A stretch of DNA of 64,000 nt, from contig NZ_SNWA01000002.1 in the NCBI RefSeq assembly GCF_004361815.1, positions 1,364,001 to 1,428,000 on the forward strand, given 5' to 3'. Positions 1-10,085 of the stretch are shown piece after piece. The stretch is from Paraburkholderia sp. BL10I2N1 (GTDB lineage Bacteria > Pseudomonadota > Gammaproteobacteria > Burkholderiales > Burkholderiaceae). Both the position numbers and the translations under genes were made by a program. Each line of letters starts with the position of its first letter. The first letter of the stretch is position 1. The notes under the pieces are model-generated. The model saw only the letters and a list, made by a program, of their open reading frames with translations. It did no database searches and was not told where the DNA came from.

Positions 1-54
1 CTTGGCGACGCCAGACGGCAATGTCTTACGCGGTGTCTTTATGGTCTTGGCCAT
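1..54 (-). CDS. IS6-family transposase, N-terminal fragment (partial)
   Basis: The ATG lies at 52-54 on the minus strand and the first 18 residues read MAKTIKTPRKTLPSGVAK. This lines up with the start of the IS6-family transposase at 48862 (MTRTTKTPRETLPPGIAK). The rest of the gene is outside the window. The assignment rests on this match and on the terminal repeat just upstream. Confidence 0.7.
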   Translation of the reverse strand, partial: MAKTIKTPRKTLPSGVAK

Positions 55-115
55 CGTGATCGTCTAAAATTTCCGTTCGCCGAATTTTACCTCAACGCCT
101 TATTGCGACAGAACC
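1..115 (-). mobile_element. IS6-family insertion sequence, 5' end (runs off window)
   Basis: The outer terminal repeat, read on the minus strand from base 115, begins GGTTCTGTCGC. It is followed by a leader and a transposase start that closely resemble the first 120 bases of the IS6-family element at 48801. The two copies differ at scattered positions, so they are related elements rather than identical copies. Transcription points out of the window to the left. No target duplication can be judged because the other end is missing. Confidence 0.8.
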
Positions 116-420
116 TCCACGACTCCCTTGCCTTCAGGTACTGCGTCACCCGGTGATGCCGCCGACTGTTCTGTGAAAGATTCAGTACGGCGTGCGGTTT
201 GAACGTTTGCGATACCTGGTGGTGCCCGTTATGGCCTTCTGTTCAGGCTTGGCTCTTGCGCGACGTATAGGAAAGCGCGTGTCGTTTCCGAGGGGATTTC
301 CCCAGTGCCCGGCACGTCGGGGCAGCCTGAAGAGCACGAGTCGCGCACCGAAATCCACAGGCACTTATTTGATTACCTTACGCAAAAAGACCACAAGCCC
401 TTGCATACAATGCACGAGCG
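116..420. other. Intergenic stretch with no supported gene
   Basis: This lies between the IS6 terminus and the stop codon of the apnL-like gene. Short open frames exist on both strands, but none has a recognisable product or a convincing ribosome-binding site. The sequence is probably IS-flanking debris plus the 3' untranslated region of the apiose operon. Confidence 0.5.
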
Positions 421-2379
421 TCAGAAAGGCCCCCCAATAACAAAAGCATACGGACGCAGCAACACCGGGCGAGTAAGCTCCACCGACGCGGCGCCCCGCA
501 TGGCGTCCGTCTGTCGCACCGTCTCCTCATCACTGGCAAACGCGTCGAGAGACACGTCCGCCCCATGAAGCGTCAGTCGCACCGTACGCGCGCGGTCAGT
601 CAGATTGGCTACCACGACTCGAATGCGCCCCTGCGCGTCTCGCGCGGCGATGCATGCGATTGCGGACCGCTCCGCAGCCGCGACGGCGACAGGAAGCCTG
701 TTCGATCCCGACATAGCGGCGAGCGCGCGGGCCACTGCATACATCGGATACCTCGTCACCCCATCGCTAACTTCTGCGAGACCTCGCTCTCCCGTCAACG
801 CACCTAGCGTCAATGTGTCGATCTGCGCACCTTCCAGCGCCGCCGCGTAACCGGCGAGCCAAGCGCCCCCGAACAGCGCGGTCTGGCGCGGATCGAAGCC
901 GGCCATCGTAATCCGTTCGCGGTGCGGGTTGGGCATCACGCGTGAGCCGTACGGATTCTGGCGCATGCCGATCGACACCGGCCCGATCGAGTAAGGCTGC
1001 TCCCCGACTAACGAGCGACATGATCGGGTGATGTGTGGAATGGCTTCTAGCGTCTGCATCACGCTACGATCGTCGGCCGCGTGGACGATCGGGCAGGTCG
1101 CGTGGGTCACCCAGTCCGCGAGTTCCAGCGGTGGACGCTTGCGATTGAGTTCGGTGAAATAGCTCAGCATCCCGCCGCCGATCCTGAGTCCGGGAAAGGC
1201 CGCGCGCGCGGCGCGATAGACGTCGTCGAGCGCGGGACATGGCGGGTTGATGCTGCCTGGCGGGTTCGACTGCCGGTGCACGGACGGACTGACCACGATG
1301 CCGACGATCTGCAGTTTTGCCGCCTCGATCAGCGCGGCCAGCGCGTTGAGTTCGCGGCGCGGTTCATCGATGCCGGGCAGCGCGCATTCGAGCACGGCCG
1401 CGATACCCGCGCGCCGCTGCAAGGCCGCGAACCGCTCCAGTTCGGCCACGCCGTGACCCGCCACCGGATCGAAGCTCAACGTGAGCTGCTGAGGGGCAAG
1501 CCCGGCCAGCAGTTCGGGATGCGCGAGCGCCGCGTCGATCTCGCTTGCGGAAATCGCGATACCGAGTGCCGGCATCGTTTCGACCGTTTCCTCAGCGAGG
1601 TCGAGCGTGATCGTCGCGAGGTCGTCGTGCGGCGGGATCGACGGCGCGCATGCGCTGCGCAGCAACGCCCCGCTCCGCTCCGTGACGCTCAGCGTCACGC
1701 TCTGGCGCTCCGTGGCTCCCGCTTCGAGCGCATAGGGCCAGGGCAACGCAAGCGGTCGCGAGTACGTCTTGAACGATGCATCGGACCAGTTACGCTGGTC
1801 TTCCATCTCGAACACGTCACCGGTGAATGCGCAGCGCACCGTGAGCCCGAATGCGAGATCGTGTTCGATCGCGCAGATGTCCTTGAACGGCTGCCATGGA
1901 TCGATCAGTTCCGGAAACGCGGATTCCTCTCGGGTTCCGTCTGCATGGTCGACGCGCGCGGGCGCGCCCGCTACGCCGTCGATCGGATGCAGCACGCAGA
2001 ATCCGCAGCGGGCCGTCAAAAAAGCATCCTGCGCGGTCACGGATGCGTCGAAGCGCAGCACGCCGTTCGCCGCGCAGACAATGCCCAAATCGTAGTTCAG
2101 CACCTGTCCGTCAGGATTCGCACACTGTGCCCGATAGGCGATCCGAAAGCCGCGCTTGCCCTCGTCGAGTTCGACACCCTCCAGCAGCGGGCGACAGGTC
2201 CCCCAGTCCTTGTCGCGAACCAGGAACGCGACTGAGCGGATCACCTCGACATCGCGATAGCGGATCTCGCGCAATGCGCCGCCGACCAGCAGCGCGGACC
2301 ACGGCCCGGCCCGCACGCATCGTTCGTGTTCCCTGCTCTGCGTCGTGCCGTAGCGAGCCATTGCGACGTCCACGCTCAT
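421..2379 (-). CDS. apnL: D-apionolactonase (ApnL family)
   Basis: This large cytoplasmic protein (652 aa, no signal peptide) is assigned as the enzyme that opens D-apionolactone to D-apionate. The family combines a beta-rich N-terminal part with a glycosidase-like barrel. The product fits that size and lies next to the Gfo/Idh/MocA dehydrogenase that would make its substrate. I chose the ATG at 2377-2379 because it overlaps the stop of the upstream dehydrogenase gene as ATGA and follows a GGAGG-type ribosome site; a longer in-frame extension runs into that gene and is not credible. It is the last gene of a minus-strand operon (binding protein, DUF2291, ATPase, permease, dehydrogenase, lactonase). 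The function is inferred mainly from neighbourhood (DUF1537 kinase, RuBisCO-like protein and ApnO-like reductase in the same island) and overall similarity, not from a catalytic motif I could verify. Confidence 0.72.
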   Translation of the reverse strand: MSVDVAMARYGTTQSREHERCVRAGPWSALLVGGALREIRYRDVEVIRSVAFLVRDKDWGTCRPLLEGVELDEGKRGFRIAYRAQCANPDGQVLNYDLGIVCAANGVLRFDASVTAQDAFLTARCGFCVLHPIDGVAGAPARVDHADGTREESAFPELIDPWQPFKDICAIEHDLAFGLTVRCAFTGDVFEMEDQRNWSDASFKTYSRPLALPWPYALEAGATERQSVTLSVTERSGALLRSACAPSIPPHDDLATITLDLAEETVETMPALGIAISASEIDAALAHPELLAGLAPQQLTLSFDPVAGHGVAELERFAALQRRAGIAAVLECALPGIDEPRRELNALAALIEAAKLQIVGIVVSPSVHRQSNPPGSINPPCPALDDVYRAARAAFPGLRIGGGMLSYFTELNRKRPPLELADWVTHATCPIVHAADDRSVMQTLEAIPHITRSCRSLVGEQPYSIGPVSIGMRQNPYGSRVMPNPHRERITMAGFDPRQTALFGGAWLAGYAAALEGAQIDTLTLGALTGERGLAEVSDGVTRYPMYAVARALAAMSGSNRLPVAVAAAERSAIACIAARDAQGRIRVVVANLTDRARTVRLTLHGADVSLDAFASDEETVRQTDAMRGAASVELTRPVLLRPYAFVIGGPF

Positions 2380-3470
2380 TGGGCCTCCTTCGCGGCCCCG
2401 CCGAGCAGGTCCGATATGTCGATGCTGCGTGCTTCGCGCGCTGACAGATAAGTCGCCTCGACGAGCGCGAGCGTCGCGAGGTTGTCGCGCCCGCTGGTCG
2501 CCGGCTCGACGCCGCGGCGCAGGCAGTCGATCCAGTGGGACTGAATGCTCGCCACGCTGCCCTGGATCGCCTGCCACGGCGCGCTCGTCCATGACAGCGC
2601 GGGCGGCGTTACATCGCGCACTTCTGTTCCAGCACCGGTATGAAGCTGCAACTGATAGTCCGCAAACAGACGCAACGTGCCGCCCGAACCATCCACTTCG
2701 ACCAGCGTTTGCGGAAACAGCTCGCGCGGCAGCCGCGTCGCGTAACTGCAATCGACGATACTGTTCACGCCCCGCTCATGACTCAGCATGATCGTCGCGA
2801 CGTCCTCGCCGTTGATCGCCGGATTCACGCGCGATGTGCTTGCGTACAGCCGCTTCACGTCGCCGAACAGAAACCGCGCGATATCGAGCAGATGAATGCC
2901 AAGATCCTCGACGATGAAGCGCTCGCCTTCGGCCAGATACGGTTGGCCGCTGAACACGTCGAACCCCGAGCGGAACGACACCCGTCCCCAGAACGGCTGG
3001 CCGATCTCGCCGCGATGCAAGGCCGCGCCGACTATCTGAATCGCGCTTTGCCAGCGGAAGTTCTCGTGAACCATCAGCGGCACGCGCGCCTTGTTGCACG
3101 CGTCGACCATCGCGCGGGCATCGTCGAGCGAGCGCGCGAATGGCTTCTGACAGATCACCGCGACTTTGGCCCGCGCGGCAAGCTCGACGAGCGCTTTGTG
3201 GCTCGCCACCGTGGTCGCGATATCGACGAAATCGAGCTGCTCGCTTTCCAGCAGCGCGGCCGCATCCGTATAAAGACGCTCGATGCCGAACTCGCGCCCG
3301 GCCGCATGCAGTCTCGTTTCGTCGGCATCGCACAGCGCGACGATACGCGCCTGCCCAATCTCGCGCCACGCATGCAAATGATTACGCGAGAAGAACCCGC
3401 AGCCGATCAGCGCACCTTTGAACACTGTCTGCTCCCCGTTGGAAATGGTCTGCGTGCCCGCTTCGCTCAT
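2376..3470 (-). CDS. apsD: Gfo/Idh/MocA oxidoreductase, probable D-apiose dehydrogenase
   Basis: This 364-aa NAD(P)-dependent sugar dehydrogenase has the glycine-rich Rossmann motif GALIGCGFFSRNH near residues 19-31 and the EKP-like motif CQKPFARS near residue 110, where the lysine is the usual catalytic residue. The C-terminal alpha/beta domain is typical of the family. In D-apiose catabolism the matching enzyme oxidises D-apiose to D-apionolactone. The immediately downstream lactonase gene overlaps it by four bases, which supports translational coupling of consecutive steps. It sits 3 bases after the stop of a RbsC-type permease, so it belongs to the same transcript. Other sugar substrates cannot be excluded, because the Gfo/Idh/MocA family is very broad. 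Confidence 0.75.
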   Translation of the reverse strand: MSEAGTQTISNGEQTVFKGALIGCGFFSRNHLHAWREIGQARIVALCDADETRLHAAGREFGIERLYTDAAALLESEQLDFVDIATTVASHKALVELAARAKVAVICQKPFARSLDDARAMVDACNKARVPLMVHENFRWQSAIQIVGAALHRGEIGQPFWGRVSFRSGFDVFSGQPYLAEGERFIVEDLGIHLLDIARFLFGDVKRLYASTSRVNPAINGEDVATIMLSHERGVNSIVDCSYATRLPRELFPQTLVEVDGSGGTLRLFADYQLQLHTGAGTEVRDVTPPALSWTSAPWQAIQGSVASIQSHWIDCLRRGVEPATSGRDNLATLALVEATYLSAREARSIDISDLLGGAAKEAQ

Positions 3471-3473
3471 TGC

Positions 3474-4541
3474 TCAGGCTCCCGTCGCGGCCTGCTTCTG
3501 CAGCGCGAAGCGCTGCTGCACGCGCCACTGGATCTGGTCGACGACCACGGCCGCGACGATCACGACGCCCTTGATCACGGTCTGCCAGAACGCGCTGACG
3601 CCCATCATAACGAGCCCGTCCGACAGAATCCCGATCACGAACGCGCCGATGATCGTGCCGCCGATCTTGCCGCGCCCGCCCGACATCGAGGTGCCGCCAA
3701 GCACGGCCGCCGCGATCGCGTTGAGTTCGAAGGTTTCCCCGCTCATCGGATGCGAGGCGACCAGTTCCGACGCGATGATCAGGCCGACGATCGCCGCGCA
3801 CAGCCCCGAGAACATATAGACGAACATCTTCACGCGATTGACCCGCACGCCGGACAACTGCGCCGCGCGCTCGTTGCTGCCGACCGCATAGATCTGGCGG
3901 CCGAGCGGCGTGCGTCCGGCGATATACGCGGCGATCGCGCCTACCGCCACCAGCAGCCAGATCGTCAACGGAATCCCCACGATCGTTGCCGAGCCGATGA
4001 TCGGAAAGCCGGTGGTGCCATAGTCCGGATCGCCGGTCAGATTCGGAAACGTCTCGCCGTTCGACGACAGCAGCGCGGCGCCGCGCGCGATATACAGCGT
4101 GCCGAGCGTCGCGATGAACGGCGCGACGTTCAGGCGTGTGATCAGCAGCCCGTTGATCGCGCCGACCGCGACGCCGGTCAGTAGCGCGACGACGATCACT
4201 TCGGGCACGCTCAGGTACAGCGTGTACTCGTCGCCGAGCGGAATGCCATGCAGGATCAGCCCGCCCGCCACCATGCCCGACAGGCCGACGATCGACCCCA
4301 CCGACAGGTCGATACCGCCCGCCACGATCACGAACGTCATGCCGATCGCGAGAAAGGCATTGAGCGCGACGTGGCGAGACATGATCAACAGGTTTTCCCA
4401 GCTCAGGAAGTTGTGCGCCGCGAACGAGAAGAAAATCACCACCGCGAACAACGCGATGAACGTGCGCAGTTTTAGCAGCAACAGGAGCGGCGCCTCGCTC
4501 AGGCTCGCGCCCGGTGCCTCACCCTTCAAGATGATTGCCAT
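3474..4541 (-). CDS. Sugar ABC transporter permease (RbsC type), transporter 1
   Basis: This 355-aa integral membrane protein of the ribose/xylose permease family has about ten hydrophobic segments and the family motifs VAGGIDLSVGS near residue 80 and AAVLGGTSMSGGRG near residue 280. It forms the channel of the CUT2 importer with the ATPase encoded just upstream. Two starts are possible: an ATG at 4556 that overlaps the ATPase stop as ATGA, and the ATG at 4541 (MAIILKG) preceded by an AGGGAG ribosome site. I chose the second. The genetic context (apsD and apnL follow directly) suggests D-apiose or a related pentose as substrate. Confidence 0.88.
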   Translation of the reverse strand: MAIILKGEAPGASLSEAPLLLLLKLRTFIALFAVVIFFSFAAHNFLSWENLLIMSRHVALNAFLAIGMTFVIVAGGIDLSVGSIVGLSGMVAGGLILHGIPLGDEYTLYLSVPEVIVVALLTGVAVGAINGLLITRLNVAPFIATLGTLYIARGAALLSSNGETFPNLTGDPDYGTTGFPIIGSATIVGIPLTIWLLVAVGAIAAYIAGRTPLGRQIYAVGSNERAAQLSGVRVNRVKMFVYMFSGLCAAIVGLIIASELVASHPMSGETFELNAIAAAVLGGTSMSGGRGKIGGTIIGAFVIGILSDGLVMMGVSAFWQTVIKGVVIVAAVVVDQIQWRVQQRFALQKQAATGA

Positions 4542-4552
4542 CCGGTTCTCCC

Positions 4553-6118
4553 TCATGCAGTGATTGTGTGACTGGATGCCGTCGCGCGGGCGGTACGATG
4601 TCCGATCGCCGAGGCGGCGACGAGCGCGTCCTGGGTTGCCTCCGCCACGTCGAATTCGGCGGTCAACCGCCCGTTCGACATCACGAGAATTCGGTCGGAC
4701 AGCGCCATCACCTCTTCCAGATCCGACGTGACGAATAGAATGCCGAGACCTTTCACGGCCAGATCGCGCATCACCTTGAAGATGTCCGCCTTCGCGCCGA
4801 CATCGATGCCGCGGCTCGCCTCGTCCATCAGCAGCACGGTGGGCGTGGTCATCAGCGCCCGCGCGATCACTACCTTCTGCTGGTTGCCGCCTGATAGCGA
4901 GCTGACCGGCAGCCGCCAGTCCGCGACCTTGATCGCGAGTTCGCGGATGTACTGGCCGATCGAGCGCTGCTCGCGCACGGAGTTGAGGTGAAAGCCGCGC
5001 GCAAATTCCGCGAGGCTCGCGATCGTCATGTTCTCCCCGATCGACAGGACCGGTAGCAGCGCATCGGTCTTGCGATCCTCGGGAATCAGTGCGATGCCCG
5101 CCGCGACTCGGGCCGCCACCGGCTTGCCCTGCAGCGGTTTGCCGTTGAGCACGACCGCGCCGCTCGCCTGGCGGTGACAGCCGAGGATGCATTCGAACAG
5201 CTCCGAGCGGCCCGCGCCCATCAGCCCGTAAATGCCGACGATTTCGCCGGCATGCAGCGTCAGCGACACATGATCGACCGTGAAGCCGTGGGTCTTGCCC
5301 GGCAGCGACACGTCCCGCACGCACAGCACCTCGTCGCCGCGCGCATGACCGATCGGCCGCGAGAAATCCTCGGTGTCGCGGCCCACCATCTGACGCACGA
5401 TCCACGGCACGTCGACCTGCGCCATCGGTTGATGGCCGGTGATACGGCCATCGCGCAGGACGGTGATGTAGTCGCCGATGCGGATCAGTTCCTCCAGCCG
5501 GTGTGAGATGTAGACGATCGCCACGCCTTGCGCTTTCAGCTCGGCGATCACCCGGAACAGCACGTCGACTTCGGCCGCGCTCAGCGCCGAAGTCGGTTCG
5601 TCGAGAATCAGCACGCGCGCGTCGTGCGCAAGCGCCTTCGCGATTTCGACGAGTTGCTGCTGGCCGATGCGCAGATCCTCGACAAGCGTATCCGGACTCA
5701 GATCGAGTTCGAGACGCGCGAGCAGCTCACGCATACGCCGCCGTTGCGCGTCGATGTCGATGTGCACACCAGCACGCGTGAGTTCGTGCGCGATGAAGAC
5801 GTTCTCGGCAATCGACAGATTCGGAAACAGATTCAGTTCCTGATAGACGATGCCGATGCCCCGCTGCAACGCTTGCGCACTGCTTTCCAGCTCGATCGGC
5901 GCGCCGTCGAGCATCAGCAGTCCCGAGGTGGGCTTCTCGGCGCCCGCGATGATCTTCATCAGCGTGGATTTGCCCGCGCCGTTTTCGCCGACCAGCACGT
6001 TCACGGCCGCGCGCCGCACCGCGAAGTTCACTTCCTTCAGCGCGATCGTGCCGGGATAGACCTTCGTCACCGCCTCGACCTGCAAAATCACCTCGTCCTG
6101 TGCAGGGGTCGCGCTCAT
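4553..6118 (-). CDS. Sugar ABC transporter ATP-binding protein (RbsA type), transporter 1
   Basis: This is a 521-aa tandem ATPase of the CUT2 class. The first cassette has Walker A VGENGAGKST near residue 43, a signature-like IGQQQLVEIAKAL and Walker B LILDEPTSAL. The second has the degenerate Walker A GLMGAGRSE, signature LSGGNQQKVVIARAL and Walker B LLMDEASRGID. The unequal cassettes are normal for RbsA/XylG proteins. Its start overlaps the stop of the DUF2291 gene as ATGA, and its stop touches the permease gene. It powers uptake with the permease at 3474, but the binding protein of this set is frameshifted. Confidence 0.92.
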   Translation of the reverse strand: MSATPAQDEVILQVEAVTKVYPGTIALKEVNFAVRRAAVNVLVGENGAGKSTLMKIIAGAEKPTSGLLMLDGAPIELESSAQALQRGIGIVYQELNLFPNLSIAENVFIAHELTRAGVHIDIDAQRRRMRELLARLELDLSPDTLVEDLRIGQQQLVEIAKALAHDARVLILDEPTSALSAAEVDVLFRVIAELKAQGVAIVYISHRLEELIRIGDYITVLRDGRITGHQPMAQVDVPWIVRQMVGRDTEDFSRPIGHARGDEVLCVRDVSLPGKTHGFTVDHVSLTLHAGEIVGIYGLMGAGRSELFECILGCHRQASGAVVLNGKPLQGKPVAARVAAGIALIPEDRKTDALLPVLSIGENMTIASLAEFARGFHLNSVREQRSIGQYIRELAIKVADWRLPVSSLSGGNQQKVVIARALMTTPTVLLMDEASRGIDVGAKADIFKVMRDLAVKGLGILFVTSDLEEVMALSDRILVMSNGRLTAEFDVAEATQDALVAASAIGHRTARATASSHTITA

Positions 6119-6774
6119 GGTTGGTCTCCCGGTGCGATCGCAAGCGGCACCACTTCGGGCTGTTCGGCCGACGAATCGTACGAGAACGCACCGGTCACGG
6201 TAATTTCCTTGCCCTTCAGACCGTCGCGCGGCAGCGGTTTCATCATATGCGCGGCGGCATAACTGTTCAGCGCGGTGCCGAACTGCGCATATTCGATCTG
6301 ATTGCGAAAGCTCTCGAACGAGACGAAATCGAGCGTGTCGCGTAGCGTGGTGCCCAGCACCGTCGGGCCGATGTCAACCACCACGTCGACCTTGCCGTCG
6401 CCATCGACGTCGACGCCGACCGTACCCTGGCTCGACTGGGTGTCGACTTCGACGATCCTGCCGTGCAGTTTGATCGGAAAATTCCACGGCGCGCTATCGT
6501 CCTTGCCGCGATAGCCGTACTTGCGCCCCGCCGCGTCCAGGTCCGCCTTGATCGCGTCGCGCAACGCCGGGTAGTCGGTCGCGCGCTTCTCGACGTCGGG
6601 CACGATCTTCGTGCTCCACATCGACGCGACCATCGCGTTCGGATCGTAGCCCGCGGATGCGTACGCATCGCGCGAATGTTTCGACGACTGCGCGTCATGC
6701 TTGACCAGTTTGCAGCCGGTCAGGGCACCGCTCATTGCGATGACGATGAGCGCGCCGCAGATGCAACCTCTCAT
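6115..6774 (-). CDS. DUF2291 family lipoprotein of sugar ABC operons
   Basis: This 219-aa protein has an N-terminal lipoprotein signal (hydrophobic stretch ending SGALTGC near residue 21), so it is expected to be lipid-anchored in the envelope. DUF2291 proteins are found next to RbsB/RbsA/RbsC transporters and have no established biochemical role. The acidic repeat DVDGDGKVDVVVD near residues 127-139 resembles a calcium-binding loop. It lies between the broken binding-protein gene and the ATPase gene, with a four-base overlap to the latter, so it is part of the transporter operon. Confidence 0.8.
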   Translation of the reverse strand: MRGCICGALIVIAMSGALTGCKLVKHDAQSSKHSRDAYASAGYDPNAMVASMWSTKIVPDVEKRATDYPALRDAIKADLDAAGRKYGYRGKDDSAPWNFPIKLHGRIVEVDTQSSQGTVGVDVDGDGKVDVVVDIGPTVLGTTLRDTLDFVSFESFRNQIEYAQFGTALNSYAAAHMMKPLPRDGLKGKEITVTGAFSYDSSAEQPEVVPLAIAPGDQP

Positions 6775-6857
6775 GGTTCACCTCATGCCACACCGATGGA
6801 ACAGCATGTCGCGCCGCGCCGCGACGATGCCCCCGGCATCCTCGCGGCGCTCGGCAA

Positions 6858-7861
<1,004 letters not shown>

Positions 7862-7869
7862 TCATCTGT

Positions 7870-9114
7870 TCACTTCCAGAATTCCAGCGCACCCGCCAGC
7901 GCGCGGCTGCGCTCGGCATGACGCTCGAGCGGCACACCTTCCATCGCCGCGATCCACGCTTCGCGCAATGCCTCGACGCCCGCGGCCACGCCCTGTGGAT
8001 GACCGAAGATGCCGCCCCCCGCCGTATGGATCAGATCCGCGCAGCCGATTGCCGCATACGTGTCCGCCGCCTGCAATCCGGTCTGTCCCGAACTGAACAC
8101 CGGCATCGCACGCATCGGCGCTGCGTCCATCGCCGGCGCGAGCACCGAGCGAGCGGCCGCGATTACGCTTTCGTCCGATTCGCTGAACTTGTTGCGCAGG
8201 CCGTTCACATGCAAATGATCCGCGCCCGCCAGACGCCATAGCTTTTGCCACGGCGCGTAGTCCCAACCGAGCGCCTCGCTGCGCGTCAGATAGCCCCAGC
8301 CCGCGCGATGCGCGTGAATCGGCAACTGGCTATGGCGTCGCAATTCATGAAGCCCGACGAGGCCGATCGAATTGAGTACCGCCATCACGCAGGTGCCGCC
8401 TTCGGCCAGCACGAGATCGTGACGACGCTTCATCTGGTCGAGCTCACCGGTCACGTTGAACGCGACCATCACCTTCTTGCCGGTGCGATCCGCATGCTCG
8501 TTGACGACCCGCATCACCGCGCGCACGCGCTCGTCGAACGGGCAATGCGGACCGTCGCCCTGTAGTTCGTCATCCTTGATGAAATCGATGCCGCCCGCGA
8601 CCAGCTCCTTCACCTGCCCGGCGGTTTCCTGCGGCGACAAGCCCACGCTCGGCTTGATGATCGTGCCGATCAGCGGGCCGCGCGTGACCCCGGACAGCCG
8701 GCGAGTCCCTTCGATGCCGAACGCGGGCCCCGGATAGGCGGCCGCGAACGACGCCGGCAGTTGCAGATCCTTGAGTCGCAAACCCGACACCTGGCGCAGC
8801 TCGAACAGGTTGCCGGCGATCGTCGACATCAGATTCGGCAGCGAGGCGCCGAAGTTTTCGATCGGCCACGACAACTCGAGCAAGCATTGCGTATAGCGTT
8901 TCGCCTGCACGCCCCCTGTCAGACTAGGCGTGTCGCTGTAACCGAGCACCTCCAGACGCTCGACCCGCGCGCCGGAGCGCGCTTTCAGTTCCGGCGTCTC
9001 GTTGGGCAGCGCGATAAAGGTGCCGCTCGACTGCTCGCCGGCAATCACGTCGGCGGCCTGCTGCGGGTCGACGCCGGTTTCCAGCCAGTAAGTCGCGTGG
9101 ATGCGTTCGGTCAC
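7870..9114 (-). CDS. RuBisCO-like protein (form IV), 3-oxo-isoapionate-4-phosphate decarboxylase or transcarboxylase (OiaX/OiaT type)
   Basis: This 414-aa RuBisCO large-chain homologue keeps GTIIKPSVGLS, with the lysine at about residue 154, and DFIKDDELQGDG, with the carbamylatable lysine at about 180 and metal-binding D-D-E. It also keeps a His-rich segment HAHRAGWG, SSGQTG and TAGGGIFGHPQG for phosphate binding. In apiose catabolism such proteins act on 3-oxo-isoapionate 4-phosphate. They either decarboxylate it (OiaX) or transfer and hydrolyse it to glycolate and 3-phosphoglycerate (OiaT). Sequence alone does not let me choose. No tetrose-phosphate isomerase genes are nearby, which slightly favours OiaT. 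The GTG start at 9112-9114 has AAGGAG upstream and overlaps the SMP-30 stop as GTGA, so the two are translationally coupled. It is not a carbon-fixing RuBisCO: no small subunit or phosphoribulokinase gene is present. Confidence 0.82.
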   Translation of the reverse strand: MTERIHATYWLETGVDPQQAADVIAGEQSSGTFIALPNETPELKARSGARVERLEVLGYSDTPSLTGGVQAKRYTQCLLELSWPIENFGASLPNLMSTIAGNLFELRQVSGLRLKDLQLPASFAAAYPGPAFGIEGTRRLSGVTRGPLIGTIIKPSVGLSPQETAGQVKELVAGGIDFIKDDELQGDGPHCPFDERVRAVMRVVNEHADRTGKKVMVAFNVTGELDQMKRRHDLVLAEGGTCVMAVLNSIGLVGLHELRRHSQLPIHAHRAGWGYLTRSEALGWDYAPWQKLWRLAGADHLHVNGLRNKFSESDESVIAAARSVLAPAMDAAPMRAMPVFSSGQTGLQAADTYAAIGCADLIHTAGGGIFGHPQGVAAGVEALREAWIAAMEGVPLERHAERSRALAGALEFWK

Positions 9115-10061
9115 GATGTGCTCCTTGATGATTCGTGTTCGGATGAAGCGGCCGGTCTGCGTGCCCCGGTGACAGGCAGCCTCACCGCATAGAGCGAGGT
9201 GGTCGCGCAAATGAAAAGCTGATTGTGTTGCGGGCCGCCGAACGCGACGTTCGCGACGGGTTCGGGCGTAAGGATCTTGCCGAGGAGCGTGCCGTCCGGG
9301 TGGTAGCAATGCACGCCGTCCGCCGCGCCTGCCCACAGCCGTCCCGCGCTATCGAGACGCAATCCGTCGAACATGCCGTTCGTGCAGCTGGCGAATACCT
9401 CGCCGCCGCGCAGTTCGTGCCCGCTGACGTCGAAAGCGCGGATATGACGCGGCCCTTCCTTCACATGGGTGACGCCGCTGTCGACGATATATAGCCGCCC
9501 TTCGTCCGGGCTGAATGCGAGACCGTTCGGGCGGATGAAGTCATCGGCGACGATCGCGCATTCGCCGCTGTGCGCGTCGATCCGGTACACATGGCACGCG
9601 CCGATTTCCGACGGCGCGGCATGGCCTTCGAAGTCGTCGTCGATGCCGTAGGCCGGATCGGAGAACCAGATCGAACCATCCGACTTCACGACCACGTCGT
9701 TCGGACTGTTCAGGCGCTTACCCTGATAGTGAGACGCGAGCGTCGTCACGCTGCCGTCGTGCTCGGTGCGAGTGAGTGAGCGCGAGCCGTGTTCGCAGCG
9801 CAGGACACGCCCTTCGCGATCAAGCGTGTGGCCGTTCGCATAGCGCGCTGGCGTGAGGAATACGCTGACGCGGCCGTCGGTTTCGTCCCAGCGCAACACG
9901 CGATCGTTCGGGATATCGCTCCACAGCAGATAACGGCCCGCCGGCACGTACACCGGTCCTTCGGCCCAACGGCAGCCGCTGTATAGCCGGTGCACGTTCT
10001 CGCTGTGCCGTACGCAGCGGCCGAAGCGTTCGTCGAGTTCGACAAAGTCACGCTCTGACAT
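9111..10061 (-). CDS. SMP-30/gluconolactonase family lactonase
   Basis: This 316-aa six-bladed beta-propeller enzyme has family motifs AEGPVYVP near residue 33, NSPNDVVVKSDGSIWFSDPAYG near residues 118-139 and RPNGLAFSPDEGRLYI near residue 177. These supply the metal-binding Glu, Asn and Asp residues. Members hydrolyse sugar-acid lactones. Here it could share or replace the apionolactonase step, or process a second sugar lactone taken up by transporter 2. It lies 24 bases downstream of a sugar permease gene and overlaps the RuBisCO-like gene by four bases. No signal peptide is visible, so it is probably cytoplasmic. Confidence 0.85.
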   Translation of the reverse strand: MSERDFVELDERFGRCVRHSENVHRLYSGCRWAEGPVYVPAGRYLLWSDIPNDRVLRWDETDGRVSVFLTPARYANGHTLDREGRVLRCEHGSRSLTRTEHDGSVTTLASHYQGKRLNSPNDVVVKSDGSIWFSDPAYGIDDDFEGHAAPSEIGACHVYRIDAHSGECAIVADDFIRPNGLAFSPDEGRLYIVDSGVTHVKEGPRHIRAFDVSGHELRGGEVFASCTNGMFDGLRLDSAGRLWAGAADGVHCYHPDGTLLGKILTPEPVANVAFGGPQHNQLFICATTSLYAVRLPVTGARRPAASSEHESSRSTS

Positions 10062-10085
10062 AGCCGGGTCGCTCCAAAGTGCCGC

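Noticed and set aside
192..440. 82-codon plus-strand frame in the first intergenic stretch
   Set aside because: No recognisable domain or ribosome site, and it runs into the 3' end of a real gene.
2640..4184. Long open frame of 514 codons on the plus strand, opposite apsD and the permease
   Set aside because: It is antisense to two well-supported genes, has no family features and is rich in Arg, His and Asp, as expected for a shadow frame in GC-rich DNA.
7870..9114. Carbon-fixing RuBisCO
   Set aside because: The protein is a form IV-like homologue in a sugar-acid cluster, with no small subunit and no phosphoribulokinase gene nearby.
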